Assembly (NCBI RefSeq): GCF_042683125.1
Contig: NZ_JBHUIY010000017.1
Location: forward strand, 1 to 64,000
Direction: 5' to 3'
From: Phaeospirillum tilakii
GTDB taxonomy: Bacteria > Pseudomonadota > Alphaproteobacteria > Rhodospirillales > Magnetospirillaceae
DNA length: 64,000 nt
Notes under the pieces: model-generated
Database searches by the model: none
The model's input: the letters and a program-made list of their open reading frames with translations, nothing else
Told to the model about the DNA's origin: nothing
Shown here: positions 1 to 8,509 of the stretch, piece by piece
Layout of the letters: every line of letters starts with the position of its first letter
Position numbering within the stretch: position 1 is the stretch's first letter
Translations under genes and position numbers: made by a program

Positions 1-1
1 C

Positions 2-424
2 GCGCCCGTGCCGCCGGCCCCGCCGCCGGTGCTGCCGGTGGCCCGCCCGGCCCAGGTCACCCCGGTCGCCCGTCCCGCCGCCCCGCCGCCCCGCCCGGCG
101 GCCGCGACCCAGGCTCCGACGCCTTCCGCCGAGCCGGCTCCGCCGGCTGCGGCCCCGACTCCGGTTGCTCCGGCTCCGGTGGTCGCCCTGCCCGCTCCGG
201 CCCCGACGGCGGCGCCGACACCGGCCCCCGCTGCGGTGGCCCCCGCTCCGGTCGCCGCCGCGCCCGCCCCCAATCCGCCGCCGGCCCCCGAGGCCCGCGT
301 CGCCGTGGTCGAGCCGGTCGCGCCGCCGCAGCCCCCGGCTGCCCCGCCGACACCGGGCTGTTCCAGCCGTGCCGCCGCCACCGCCACCATCGAACAGATG
401 AGCCGGCTGTCGCGCTGTCGCTGA
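2..424 (+). CDS. Pro/Ala-rich protein, C-terminal part (cut by window edge)
   Basis: The frame is open from the left edge and ends at a stop at 422-424, so only the C-terminal 140 or so residues are visible. They are almost entirely proline, alanine and valine runs, followed by a short non-repetitive tail with a cysteine, several serines and arginines. Such tracts are typical of periplasm-spanning linkers or low-complexity tails, but no domain is visible and no function can be assigned. Composition this biased can also keep a frame open by chance in GC-rich DNA, so its coding status is only moderately supported. A two-hairpin intergenic element lies just downstream, before the convergent MBL-fold gene. 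Confidence 0.4.
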   Translation, partial: APVPPAPPPVLPVARPAQVTPVARPAAPPPRPAAATQAPTPSAEPAPPAAAPTPVAPAPVVALPAPAPTAAPTPAPAAVAPAPVAAAPAPNPPPAPEARVAVVEPVAPPQPPAAPPTPGCSSRAAATATIEQMSRLSRCR

Positions 425-503
425 TCCAGGCTGCGGCCGCCGCGCGCTTCGCGCGCAATATCACCGAATCAGAAGGCCGGGCTTTTGTTGGGCACTCGCC
501 CCA

Positions 504-580
504 CCTCCCCTTTGTTTTCAAAAAAGGGGGAGGTCTGGAGGCGCCAGCCTCCAGGCGGGGTGCGGGGCGGCAGCCCCGCC
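504..580 (-). repeat. Two-hairpin intergenic element, single end
   Basis: Reading on the minus strand there is an outer hairpin (562-579, arms GCGGGGC/GCCCCGC), a short linker, and an inner hairpin (535-554, arms CTGGAGGC/GCCTCCAG). Next comes a C/A-rich hairpin at 504-533. The inner stem sequence is unlike those of the other copies in the window, but the order and spacing are the same. It sits between convergent genes and could act as a bidirectional terminator. Confidence 0.6.
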
Positions 581-596
581 GAGGGCCCGCGCCTCT

Positions 597-1634
597 CTAT
601 GCCCCGCCGCGCGAGAAGCGCCAGACCCCACCCGCCGCACTTTCGCGGTGAACTTCGCCCCGTTCGACCAGATAGGCGAGATGGGCCAGGGTTTCGCCGA
701 CGGCGAAGACGATCTGGCTGGGATCCATCGCCCGGGGGAACAGGGTCCGCATCACCTCGGCGGTGGTGGCGGGCCGATCCAGCGCAGCGCGGGTACGGTC
801 GAGCCGTTCGCCATGATGGGCGGCGAGATCGGCGAGGCGCGGGTGCAGGCCGTGGAACGGCAGGCCGTGGGACGGCAGCACCAGGGTCTCCTCCGGCAGG
901 GCTTCGAGCCGGGTCAGCGCGGCGAGGAACGGCGCCAGCGGGTTCTCGTCGGGCTGCTGCGGCCAGACCCCGACGATCGGGCTGATGCGGGGCAGCACCT
1001 GATCGCCCGAGATCAGCACCCCGGCCTCGGGGCAATGCAGGCTGAGATGGGCGGGGGAATGGCCGGCGGTGACGATCGCCCGCCAGTCGCGCCCGCCGAT
1101 CCGCAGCACGGCGCCATCCTCGACCCCGAGGAAACGGACCGGGATCGGATCGATGCGCGGGCGGTAGCTGTTGCCCCGGCGCGAGATGGTGGCGCAGGTG
1201 GCGGGATCGAGGCCGAGGCGGCGGTAGAACTCGGTCTGGTTGGTGTAATAGGCCGGGCTGTCCTCCAGCCACAGCATGCGGGCGAACAGCCATTCGCCCA
1301 GGGTGGCGGTCAGTTCGACCGACAGCCGTTCCGCCAGCCAGCCGGCCAGCCCGATATGGTCGGGATGGAAATGGGTGGCGATCAGCCGCCGCACCGGCCG
1401 CCCGGCCAACGGCCCGGCCAGCAGGGCGGTCCATAATTGCCGCGTCACCGCGTCGGCGACGCCGCAATCGATCAGGGTCAGCCCGCCGTCATCGTCGTCG
1501 AGCGCCCACAGATTGATGTGGTCGAGCGCGAAGGGCAGCGGCATCTGGAACCAGGAGATGCCGGGAGCGACTTCGATCAGCCGGCCCGGCTCGGGCGGCA
1601 GTTCGAACGGATAGGTCAGGGGGGAGAATTTCAC
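597..1634 (-). CDS. MBL-fold metallo-hydrolase
   Basis: A 345-residue metallo-beta-lactamase-fold hydrolase, probably cytoplasmic since no signal peptide is visible. The zinc motif THFHPDH is at residues 87-93. Downstream ligands fit the family: a GHSPAH motif near 180, a GDQVL motif near 200 (bridging Asp), and a SHG motif near 250. The C-terminal 80 residues look like the helical extension found in LACTB2-like and other thioesterase/hydroxyacylglutathione-hydrolase-like members. The substrate cannot be read from the sequence. The ATG at 1634 starts a well-behaved N-terminus. The gene is transcribed leftward, next to menA on the same strand, with about 80 bp between them. Confidence 0.85.
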   Translation of the reverse strand: MKFSPLTYPFELPPEPGRLIEVAPGISWFQMPLPFALDHINLWALDDDDGGLTLIDCGVADAVTRQLWTALLAGPLAGRPVRRLIATHFHPDHIGLAGWLAERLSVELTATLGEWLFARMLWLEDSPAYYTNQTEFYRRLGLDPATCATISRRGNSYRPRIDPIPVRFLGVEDGAVLRIGGRDWRAIVTAGHSPAHLSLHCPEAGVLISGDQVLPRISPIVGVWPQQPDENPLAPFLAALTRLEALPEETLVLPSHGLPFHGLHPRLADLAAHHGERLDRTRAALDRPATTAEVMRTLFPRAMDPSQIVFAVGETLAHLAYLVERGEVHRESAAGGVWRFSRGGA

Positions 1635-1715
1635 GCGGGCGGCCTCATGCGACGACGGGCGAGTTTAGGCCGTTTGCCGCACTGCGACAAGAAATCTCCC
1701 CACCCCGTGGGAGGG

Positions 1716-2660
1716 TCAGAACACCACCCCCAGGCTCAGCAGCGCCGCCATCACCAATTGCAGCCGGGCGGTCAGGCCGAGAATCCGGTTGAAGGCCGGG
1801 CCGCGCGGCTCGGTGAAGAAGCGATGGATCAGGCCGATCGCCAGCGGCAGCGCCGCCAGCGTCACCCAGCCGCCGGCCGGGCCGGTCGGGCCGGCCAGCA
1901 GGGCGAACGGGGCCAGCACCATCGCCGCGTAGAGGAAACGGCTGTGGCGCGGACCGAGCTGGATCGCCAGGGTGCGGCGGCCGACCAGCCGGTCGGGCTC
2001 CATGTCGCGGTAATTGTTGGCCATCAGCACCGCCGCCGCCACCGCGCCGAGGGCGAGGCCGACCAGCACCGCCGAGCCGAGCAGGGTGCCGGTCTGGAGA
2101 TAGGCGCTGCCGGCCACCGCGCCGATACCGAAGAAGGCGATCACGCACAGTTCGCCATAGGGACCGTAGGAAATCGGGCGCGCGCCGCCGGAATAGCACC
2201 AGCCGCCGGCCAGCGAGGCGAGGCCGAGCAGCAGGATCGGCACGCCGCCCAGTGCGATCAGATAAAGCCCGAACAGACAGGCGAGGCCGAAACAGGCGAT
2301 CGCGGCGGCGCGCACCCGGGCCGGCGTCGCCCAGCCGAGCGCGGTGACGCGCGGCGGCCCCTGGCGCAACGGCTGGTCGCCGCCGCGCAGGGCGTCGCCG
2401 ACATCGTTGTAGAGATTGGCCCCGGCCTGGATCATCAGCGCCCCGCCCAGCGCGGCGAGGAACGGGCGGGGGTCGAAATGGCCGCCCTCGGCCCAGCCCA
2501 GCGCGGTGCCGGCCAGCACCGGCGCCACCGCCATGGTCAGGGTGCGCGGCCGGATCGCCAGCCACCACAGCCGCCACCCGGCCGGCGGCAGATCGGCCGG
2601 GCTGGCGGGATCGTCGGTGGCGGGGGGGGCGGTCACCGTCTGACCGGGCTCGATGTTCAT
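1716..2660 (-). CDS. menA: 1,4-dihydroxy-2-naphthoate polyprenyltransferase (MenA-like)
   Basis: A 314-residue UbiA-superfamily integral membrane prenyltransferase with about eight or nine hydrophobic segments. The first Asp-rich motif is NLYNDVGD at residues 82-89. The second is NNYRDMEPD near 210, followed by RRTLAIQLG, which is the MenA pattern rather than UbiA. MenA attaches a polyprenyl chain to 1,4-dihydroxy-2-naphthoate with loss of CO2, giving demethylmenaquinone. The implication (inference) is that the organism makes menaquinone, a minority trait in Alphaproteobacteria but known in some Rhodospirillales. No other men gene is in the window. A long Pro/Ala-rich N-terminus of about 28 residues precedes the first helix. 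Confidence 0.85.
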   Translation of the reverse strand: MNIEPGQTVTAPPATDDPASPADLPPAGWRLWWLAIRPRTLTMAVAPVLAGTALGWAEGGHFDPRPFLAALGGALMIQAGANLYNDVGDALRGGDQPLRQGPPRVTALGWATPARVRAAAIACFGLACLFGLYLIALGGVPILLLGLASLAGGWCYSGGARPISYGPYGELCVIAFFGIGAVAGSAYLQTGTLLGSAVLVGLALGAVAAAVLMANNYRDMEPDRLVGRRTLAIQLGPRHSRFLYAAMVLAPFALLAGPTGPAGGWVTLAALPLAIGLIHRFFTEPRGPAFNRILGLTARLQLVMAALLSLGVVF

Positions 2661-2762
2661 GACAAGGCCTTCTTCACTCCGGCGCGCGGCGGGCGACCGA
2701 TTCGCCCCGGCCCGGGGCAGGTACCATAACGCAGCCCCCCGCCGGGGAGAAGCGCCGCCGCC

Positions 2763-3419
2763 TCAGCCCGCCTCGGCCGGGGCGGCCAGCCGGGTGCCGA
2801 GGGCAAAGGCGGCGGCGCGATCCTGGGGGAACTGTTCTTCCCGCCGCCGCTGCTTGTGGGCGGCGTCGAAGCCGTCGGCGGCCATCCGGCCGTAATCCTC
2901 GAACTGGCAGGTGTCGGTGCTGCACAGCGTCTCGCACCCGCCGAACATCCGGCCGAGATAACGGGCGTTGCTGTCGAGATGAACCGGATAGCCCCGTTCG
3001 ACCATCGCCGCCTCGCCCAGATTCATGGTGTAGACGAAGGCGGTGCGGATCCGGCGCGGGAACAGCGAGGAATAGCTGCCGTCATAGGCGAGATAGGGAA
3101 ACACCAGCCGCTCGAAGAAGCTCTTCATCTCGCCGGTGACGGTGCCGAGATAGATCGGCGAGCCGAGCACCAGCGCGTCGGCGGCGGCGGCCCGCCCCAG
3201 CCACTCGGTCAACCCGTCCCGGCGGGTGCAGCCCCGCTCGGGCGGATGGGCGCGGGTCTTGCAGGCAAAGCAACTGGCGCAGCCCTGATAGTGAAGGTCG
3301 TAGAGATGAACCATCTCGACCTCCGCCCCCTGACTGGCCGCCCCCGCCAACACCTCTTCCAGCAGGGTGGCGGTGTTCCAGCCCTTGCGCGGACTGCCGT
3401 TGAACGCGATCACCCGCAT
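2763..3419 (-). CDS. Flavodoxin-like NAD(P)H-dependent FMN reductase family protein
   Basis: A 218-residue flavodoxin-fold protein. The N-terminus MRVIAFNGSPRKGWNT is the phosphate-binding loop for FMN, and PIYLGTVTGEMKSFFER near residue 90 is the second flavin-contact loop. A cysteine cluster (C47, C50, C53, then C64) resembles the compact motif of iron-sulfur flavoproteins, so it may carry an Fe-S cluster and act in electron transfer rather than as a simple reductase. The start at 3419 is chosen because the flavin-binding strand begins there and a GGAGGG site lies just upstream. The frame is open far beyond it, but that extension is antisense to the RND gene. The partner is unknown. Confidence 0.8.
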   Translation of the reverse strand: MRVIAFNGSPRKGWNTATLLEEVLAGAASQGAEVEMVHLYDLHYQGCASCFACKTRAHPPERGCTRRDGLTEWLGRAAAADALVLGSPIYLGTVTGEMKSFFERLVFPYLAYDGSYSSLFPRRIRTAFVYTMNLGEAAMVERGYPVHLDSNARYLGRMFGGCETLCSTDTCQFEDYGRMAADGFDAAHKQRRREEQFPQDRAAAFALGTRLAAPAEAG

Positions 3420-3460
3420 CCTTTTTCCCTCCAGCTCCGGTGCCCCTCCCTCGACGGGAT

Positions 3461-3503
3461 CCAAGGGCCTTGCGGCCCTTGGCGGGCGCGGGCAGAGCCC
3501 GCC
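3461..3503 (-). repeat. Two-hairpin intergenic element, single end
   Basis: The inner palindrome CCAAGGGCC-TTGC-GGCCCTTGG is at 3461-3482. The outer hairpin GCGGGC-AGA-GCCCGC is at 3488-3502, with CGGGC between them. It lies immediately after the RND pump stop codon on the transcribed strand, so it could act as terminator or 3'-end protector of the pump mRNA. Confidence 0.7.
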
Positions 3504-3508
3504 TTGTT

Positions 3509-6500
3509 TTACCCCTTCGGCGCCGGCACGCGGAACCATGCCACATAGGCCGCCGGCAGGAACAGCAGGGTCAGCACCGTCGCCACCATCAGCCCGCCGA
3601 TGATGGCGTAGGCCATCGGCCCCCAGAAGGATTCCGAGGCGATCGGGATCATGCCGAGGATCGCCGCCGCCGCGGTCAGCAGGATCGGGCGCAGACGGTG
3701 GCAGGTGGCCTCGATCACCGCCTCCCAGCGTTCCATCCCGTCGGCGACGTTGCGTTCGATCTGATCGACCAGGATCACCGAATTGCGGACGATCATCCCG
3801 ATCAGGGCGACGCAGCCGAGCATGGCAACGAAGCCCATCGGCGTCCCGGTCGGCAGCAGCGCCGCCACCACCCCGATCAGGCCGAGCGGGGCGACGCTGA
3901 GCACCAGGGCCAGCCGCTGAAAGCTCTGCAACTGAACCATCAGCACGGTCAGCATCAGCAGCAGCATCACCGGCATCACCACCCCGATCGAACGCTGGCC
4001 CTTGGCGCTTTCCTCGACGGTGCCGCCGGTGGCGACGTGGTAGCCGGCCGGCAGCCCGGCGGCGAAGGCCTCGATTTTCGGCGCCAGCCGCTTGACCACG
4101 GTGGCGGCCTGGATCCCGCCGGTGAGGTCGGCCTGAACCGTCAGGGTGGGCAGACGTTGGCGCCGCCACAGGATCGGCTGTTCGAACCCGGTCTCGATCC
4201 GCGCCAGTTCGCCGAGCGGCACCGAGCGGTTGGGCCCGAGCGAGATCTGCAACCCGCGCAGGGTGTCGAGATCGGCGCGCTCGCCGGCCGGAGCCCGGGC
4301 CTGCACCGGGATCAGATAGATCGAGTCGCGCAACACGGTCAGGGTGGTGCCGGAAAAGGCGGCGTCGAGCGCCTGGGCCAGATCCTGCGAGGTCAGGCCG
4401 AGCAGGCGGGCCTTGTCCTGGTCGATCGCCACCCGCACCGTCTTGATCGGTTCGTTCCAGTCGAAATTGATCAGCCGGGTCGACTCGTCCTGACCGATCA
4501 GGGCGGCGAGGTCATAGGCGATCCGCCGCACCTGCTGCGGGTCGGGGCCGCTGACGCGGTATTTCAGCGGCCAGCCGACCGGCGGCCCCAGCTCCAGCGG
4601 GGTGGCGCGGATCACCGCCTCGGGCATTTCCTCCGACAGCTCGCGCTGCAACCGCGTCGCCAGGGCATCGCGCCCCGCGACGTCCTTCGCCACCACCACC
4701 GCCTCGGCGAAGTAATCATGGTCGAGCTGGATGTCGAGCGGCAGATAGAAGCGCACCGCGCCGCTGCCGACATTGATCGCATAGCGGGCGACGTCGGGAT
4801 CGGCGGCGAGGCGGCGTTCGATCCGCTCGACCGCCCGGCCGGTGGCCTTGATCGAGGCGCTGTGCGGCAGCGACAGATCGAGCAGGATCTCCGGCCGCTC
4901 CGAGGGGGGGAAGAATTGCTGCTGGAGATGCTTCGCCCCGACCAGGGCCAGCACGAACAGCCCGGCGGTCGCCGCGATCACCAGCCAGCGGTGGCGCAGG
5001 CAGAGTTCCAGCACGGCGCGGAAGGCGCGGCCGAGGCGGAAGGTCAGCCCGCTTTCGGGCGGCGGCGCCATCCGCTTCGGCAGCAGCGCCACCCCGATCA
5101 GCGGCGAGAACAGCACCGCCACCAGCCAGGAGATCAGCAGGGCGATCGCCACCACCGCGAACAGAGAAAAGCAATATTCGCCCGAGGAACTCTGGGCGAA
5201 ACCGACCGGCAGGAAGCCGATCACCGTCACCAGGGTGCCGGTCAGCATCGGAAAGGCGGTCGAGGTATAGGCGAAGGTGGCGGATTCGTGGGCCGACAGC
5301 CCCTCCTCGCGCTTCCGGACCATCATCTCGACCGTGATCATCGCGTCATCGACCAGCAGACCGAGGGCGATGATCAGGGCGCCGAGCGAGACGCGCTGGA
5401 GGTCGATCCCGGTCATCTTCATCAGCACGAACGAGGCCAGCAGCACCAGCGGGATCGACAGCGCCACCACCGTGCCGGCGCGCAGGCCGAGGCTGAGGAA
5501 GCTGACCACCAGCACGATCGCCACCGCCTCGATCAGCGACTTGACGAAGCCATCGACCGAGGCGCGCACCACCTCGGGCTGGTTGGCGACCTGGATCACC
5601 TCGATCCCGACCGGGCGGTCGCGTTCGAGCGCGGCCATCCGCTGGCGGATCGCCTCGCCGAGGGCCAGATTGTTGCCGCCCTTGGCCATCGACAGCGCCA
5701 GCCCGATCGCCGGCTTGCCGTTGACCCGGTAGGAGGGGCTGGGCGGATCGACCGTGCCGCGTTCGATCTCGGCGACGTCGGCGAGGCGGAGGAAGCGGTC
5801 GCCGACCCGCAGATTGAGATCGGCGACGTCGCCCTGCGAGGCGAAGCCACCGCTGACCCGCACCAGCACCTTCTCGCCGCCGGTATCGATCACCCCGGCC
5901 GGGACCACCGCGTTCTGACTTTGCAGCGCGGCGAGGATCTGATCGCGGGAGACGCCGAGATTGGCCAGCCGGCGGGTCGAAAACGACAGGGTGACCCGCT
6001 CGTCCTGCACCCCGATCAGGGTGATCTTGCCGACGTCGGGCAGGCGCAGCAGTTCGGCCCGCACCCCCTCGACGTAATCGCGCAGCTCGCGATAGCTGAA
6101 GCCGTCGGCGGTGAAGGCGTAGATCACCCCGAAGGTGTCGCCGAACTCGTCGTCGAAGAACGGCCCCTGCACCCCCTGCGGCAGGGTATGGGCGATGTCG
6201 CCGGTCTTCTTGCGCACCTGATACCACAGATCGGCCACCTGCCCGGGCGGGGTGGTGTCCTTGAGGGTGACGAACACCACCGATTCGCCGGCGGTGGTGT
6301 AGCTGCGCAGATAATCGAGCGAGGGGGTTTCCTCGAGCTTCTTCTCGATCCGGTCGGTGACCTGATTGACCGTCTCGTCGATGGTCGCGCCCGGCCACAG
6401 GGTCTTGACCACCATCACCTTGATGGTGAAGGGCGGATCCTCGTCGCGGCCGAGTTCGAGGAAGGCCAGGGTGCCGGCCACCGCGCAGACCAGCATCAGA

Positions 6501-6553
6501 TAGATCGTCAGCGAGCGGTGGCGCAGCGCCCAGTCGGACAGGTTGAGGCCCAT
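3509..6553 (-). CDS. RND multidrug efflux transporter, inner-membrane pump subunit
   Basis: A 1014-residue RND permease in the acriflavin-resistance (HAE/NolG-like) family. TM1 lies at about residues 12-32, followed by a large periplasmic porter domain. The TM4 proton-relay motif LGLLVDDAMITVE is near residue 400, then a second porter half and the C-terminal helices. In TM10 the usual lysine of AcrB-type pumps is replaced by arginine (IVRNSVILVD). The GRDEDPPF motif after TM1 is typical of a subfamily encoded as MFP-RND pairs without a linked outer-membrane gene. Its ATG at 6553 overlaps the TGA of the upstream membrane-fusion gene by one base, so the pair is translationally coupled. A GTG one codon earlier is also possible. 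Confidence 0.92.
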   Translation of the reverse strand: MGLNLSDWALRHRSLTIYLMLVCAVAGTLAFLELGRDEDPPFTIKVMVVKTLWPGATIDETVNQVTDRIEKKLEETPSLDYLRSYTTAGESVVFVTLKDTTPPGQVADLWYQVRKKTGDIAHTLPQGVQGPFFDDEFGDTFGVIYAFTADGFSYRELRDYVEGVRAELLRLPDVGKITLIGVQDERVTLSFSTRRLANLGVSRDQILAALQSQNAVVPAGVIDTGGEKVLVRVSGGFASQGDVADLNLRVGDRFLRLADVAEIERGTVDPPSPSYRVNGKPAIGLALSMAKGGNNLALGEAIRQRMAALERDRPVGIEVIQVANQPEVVRASVDGFVKSLIEAVAIVLVVSFLSLGLRAGTVVALSIPLVLLASFVLMKMTGIDLQRVSLGALIIALGLLVDDAMITVEMMVRKREEGLSAHESATFAYTSTAFPMLTGTLVTVIGFLPVGFAQSSSGEYCFSLFAVVAIALLISWLVAVLFSPLIGVALLPKRMAPPPESGLTFRLGRAFRAVLELCLRHRWLVIAATAGLFVLALVGAKHLQQQFFPPSERPEILLDLSLPHSASIKATGRAVERIERRLAADPDVARYAINVGSGAVRFYLPLDIQLDHDYFAEAVVVAKDVAGRDALATRLQRELSEEMPEAVIRATPLELGPPVGWPLKYRVSGPDPQQVRRIAYDLAALIGQDESTRLINFDWNEPIKTVRVAIDQDKARLLGLTSQDLAQALDAAFSGTTLTVLRDSIYLIPVQARAPAGERADLDTLRGLQISLGPNRSVPLGELARIETGFEQPILWRRQRLPTLTVQADLTGGIQAATVVKRLAPKIEAFAAGLPAGYHVATGGTVEESAKGQRSIGVVMPVMLLLMLTVLMVQLQSFQRLALVLSVAPLGLIGVVAALLPTGTPMGFVAMLGCVALIGMIVRNSVILVDQIERNVADGMERWEAVIEATCHRLRPILLTAAAAILGMIPIASESFWGPMAYAIIGGLMVATVLTLLFLPAAYVAWFRVPAPKG

Positions 6554-7689
6554 CACCGCGCCCCCTCAGCGGCGGCGGCGGCCGGCGGGTCGAGCAGGCG
6601 GACCTTCTGCCCCGGCACCAGGGTCTGCACCCCGGCGGTGACCACCAGCGCCCCTTCCTCCAGCCCGCTGCCGATCAGCAGCCGGTCGGAGTCGATCCGC
6701 ACCTCGCCGACCGGGACCAGGGCGACGGCGTGGCTGGCCGGATCGACCACCCACACCGCCGGCTGGCCGTTCTGCTGGAACAGCGCCGCCGCCGGCAGGG
6801 CGATCACCCGCCGCGCCCCGGTCTGGATCCGCCCGACCACCGACATGCCGAAGCGCAGCGCCTCGGCATCGTCGGGCAGGGCGACCTTGATCGCATAGGT
6901 GCGGGTGGCCGGATCGGCGCTGGGGGCGATTTCGGTGACGGTGCCGGCGGTGCGCACCGCCGGATCGTCGAGCAGGGCGATCTCGACCGGGGCGTCGGGC
7001 GGCAGGTCGGCCAGCCGGTTTTCGGCCAGGGCGAACACCGCGTCCCGGTGCTCGGGCCGGGCCAGCCGCAACACCATCTGCCCGGCGCCGACCACCTGCC
7101 CGGCCTCGGCCCCCAGCGCGGTGATCACCCCGTCGGCCGGGGCGCGCAGCTGGGTGTAGCCGAGCTGGTCCTGGGCCAGCTTCAGCCGGGCCCCGGCGGC
7201 GCGCACCTGGGCGGCGGCGCTGTCGCGGGCCTGGAGCGCGGATTCGTAGCGGGCCTGGGACACCCAGCCGTCGTTGCGCAGGGTGTTCTGGCGCTTTTCC
7301 TCGGCCGCCGCCTGGGCCAGCCCGGCGCGGGCGGCGGCGAGATCGGCCTGGGCGGTGGCGAGCTGGTTGCGCTGGTCCTGCTCGTCGAGCCGGGCCACCA
7401 CCTCGTCGCGCCGGACGCTGGCGCCCAGCCGGTTGAGCCGCCACGCCACCCGGCCCGACACCTTGAAGCCGAGATCGCTTTCGAAATGGGGCCGGACCTC
7501 GCCGACCAGGGCGGGGAAATCCCGCAGCGTCACCGCCCGCGCCGGCTCGGCCCGCACCGGCCGCAGCGCCGGCTCGGCCGGCGGCGCGGGCTTGTCGCAG
7601 CCGGCGAGCAGCGCCAGGGCGAGCCCGGCGGCCAGACCGGCGGCGGCCGGGGCCCGCCACCGGCCCGGGATGCGAACGGGAGCGGTCAT
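6553..7689 (-). CDS. RND efflux periplasmic adaptor (membrane fusion protein)
   Basis: A 378-residue HlyD/AcrA-type adaptor that links the inner-membrane pump to an outer-membrane channel. It begins with a lipoprotein signal ending LALLAGC (lipidated C31). Next come the lipoyl/barrel-sandwich half (FKVSGRVAW), an alpha-helical hairpin rich in Ala/Gln (about residues 100-170), the second lipoyl half (LRAPADGVITALG) and the beta-barrel and membrane-proximal domains. The ATG at 7689 overlaps the TetR stop as ATGA, so the order tetR-MFP-RND is one operon. No outer-membrane factor is adjacent. The OprM homologue at 17.5 kb or another TolC could serve (inference). Confidence 0.9.
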   Translation of the reverse strand: MTAPVRIPGRWRAPAAAGLAAGLALALLAGCDKPAPPAEPALRPVRAEPARAVTLRDFPALVGEVRPHFESDLGFKVSGRVAWRLNRLGASVRRDEVVARLDEQDQRNQLATAQADLAAARAGLAQAAAEEKRQNTLRNDGWVSQARYESALQARDSAAAQVRAAGARLKLAQDQLGYTQLRAPADGVITALGAEAGQVVGAGQMVLRLARPEHRDAVFALAENRLADLPPDAPVEIALLDDPAVRTAGTVTEIAPSADPATRTYAIKVALPDDAEALRFGMSVVGRIQTGARRVIALPAAALFQQNGQPAVWVVDPASHAVALVPVGEVRIDSDRLLIGSGLEEGALVVTAGVQTLVPGQKVRLLDPPAAAAAEGAR

Positions 7690-8318
7690 CGTGAATCTCC
7701 TGGCAGGGGGGCGCGGCTCAAGCCGCGCAGCACGGTGGCGAGCATCGTTTCGACCAGCCGCTGCGGCGACTGGAACGGGAAATCGGTCGGGGCGTTGGCC
7801 AGCGCCACCACCCCATGCAGCGAGGACCACAGGGTCTGGCACACCAGATCGGCGTCGCCGAGGCGGAGCAGGCCGCGATCGATCGCCTCGACCACCCGCT
7901 CGCGGGCGATGGCGTAGCCGATCCGGCTCTGCGGCGGCTGGCCGGTCTCGTCGTCGATCGCCCCGGGCGGGGCCGGGGTGAAGAACAGCAGGCGGAACCG
8001 CACCGGATCCTCGAGGGCGAAGCCGGCATAGGCCCGCCCCAGCGCCGCCAGCGCCGCCAGCGGATCGGACTCGGCCGCCGACAGGGCGCGGAAGCGGGCG
8101 TCGAGATCGTCGATCGCCCCCTGCCACAGCGCCCGCAGCAGATCCTGCTTGGCCGGGAAATAGGCGTAGAGCGCCGAAGCGGTCAGCCCGACCCGCGCCC
8201 CGATCGCCCGCATCGACAGCCGCTCCGCCCCCAGCCGCTCGACCAGCTCGCGCGCGGCGGCGAGGATCCGACCGCGGATCTGGTCGCGTTCCTGCTCGCT
8301 GAGAGGCAGCCTCGGCAT
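7686..8318 (-). CDS. TetR/AcrR family repressor of the adjacent RND pump
   Basis: A 210-residue TetR-family regulator. The N-terminal helix-turn-helix spans about residues 15-60, with the recognition-helix signature GLTASALYAYFPAKQDLL. The C-terminal part is a helical ligand-binding domain with a WHG-like TetR_C signature. It is the first gene of the pump operon and shares a four-base ATGA overlap with the adaptor gene. A near-perfect 23-bp palindrome lies 35 bp upstream of its start, so autoregulation of tetR-MFP-RND, relieved by an effluxed ligand, is the simplest model (inference). Confidence 0.88.
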   Translation of the reverse strand: MPRLPLSEQERDQIRGRILAAARELVERLGAERLSMRAIGARVGLTASALYAYFPAKQDLLRALWQGAIDDLDARFRALSAAESDPLAALAALGRAYAGFALEDPVRFRLLFFTPAPPGAIDDETGQPPQSRIGYAIARERVVEAIDRGLLRLGDADLVCQTLWSSLHGVVALANAPTDFPFQSPQRLVETMLATVLRGLSRAPLPGDSR

Positions 8319-8352
8319 CGGTCGCTCCGCCGGCCTGACGTGGGGGGATGCA

Positions 8353-8375
8353 GAACACGTTCATTGAACGCGTTC
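8353..8375. promoter_or_regulatory. Probable TetR operator upstream of the pump operon
   Basis: GAACACGTTC (8353-8362) and GAACGCGTTC (8366-8375) are separated by ATT. Each is a 10-mer palindrome or near-palindrome, and together they form a near-perfect 23-bp inverted repeat. The position just upstream of the tetR start suits autorepression. On the minus strand a TTGACA hexamer at 8410-8415 lies further upstream, but I see no convincing -10 at the right spacing. Confidence 0.65.
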
Positions 8376-8509
8376 AGGCAACGGGATCCTGGCCCGCCGG
8401 CCAGCCCGCTGTCAAGAGCGCGGGACACTAAAAATAAATGAATCCGGACTAGGCTGGCCCGATGGCTGTCCGGGCGCCGGACCGGCCCCGTCTGTCGCGT
8501 GGATGCCCA

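Noticed and set aside
3420..4169. N-terminal extension of the flavodoxin-like gene to 468 residues
   Set aside because: The added part is antisense to the RND gene, and a good ribosome-binding site and the flavin-binding start lie at 3419.
3440..6898. An 1152-codon open frame on the plus strand over the RND pump gene
   Set aside because: It is the mirror frame of the pump gene in GC-rich DNA. Its product is full of His, Gln, Arg and Asp runs with no domain.
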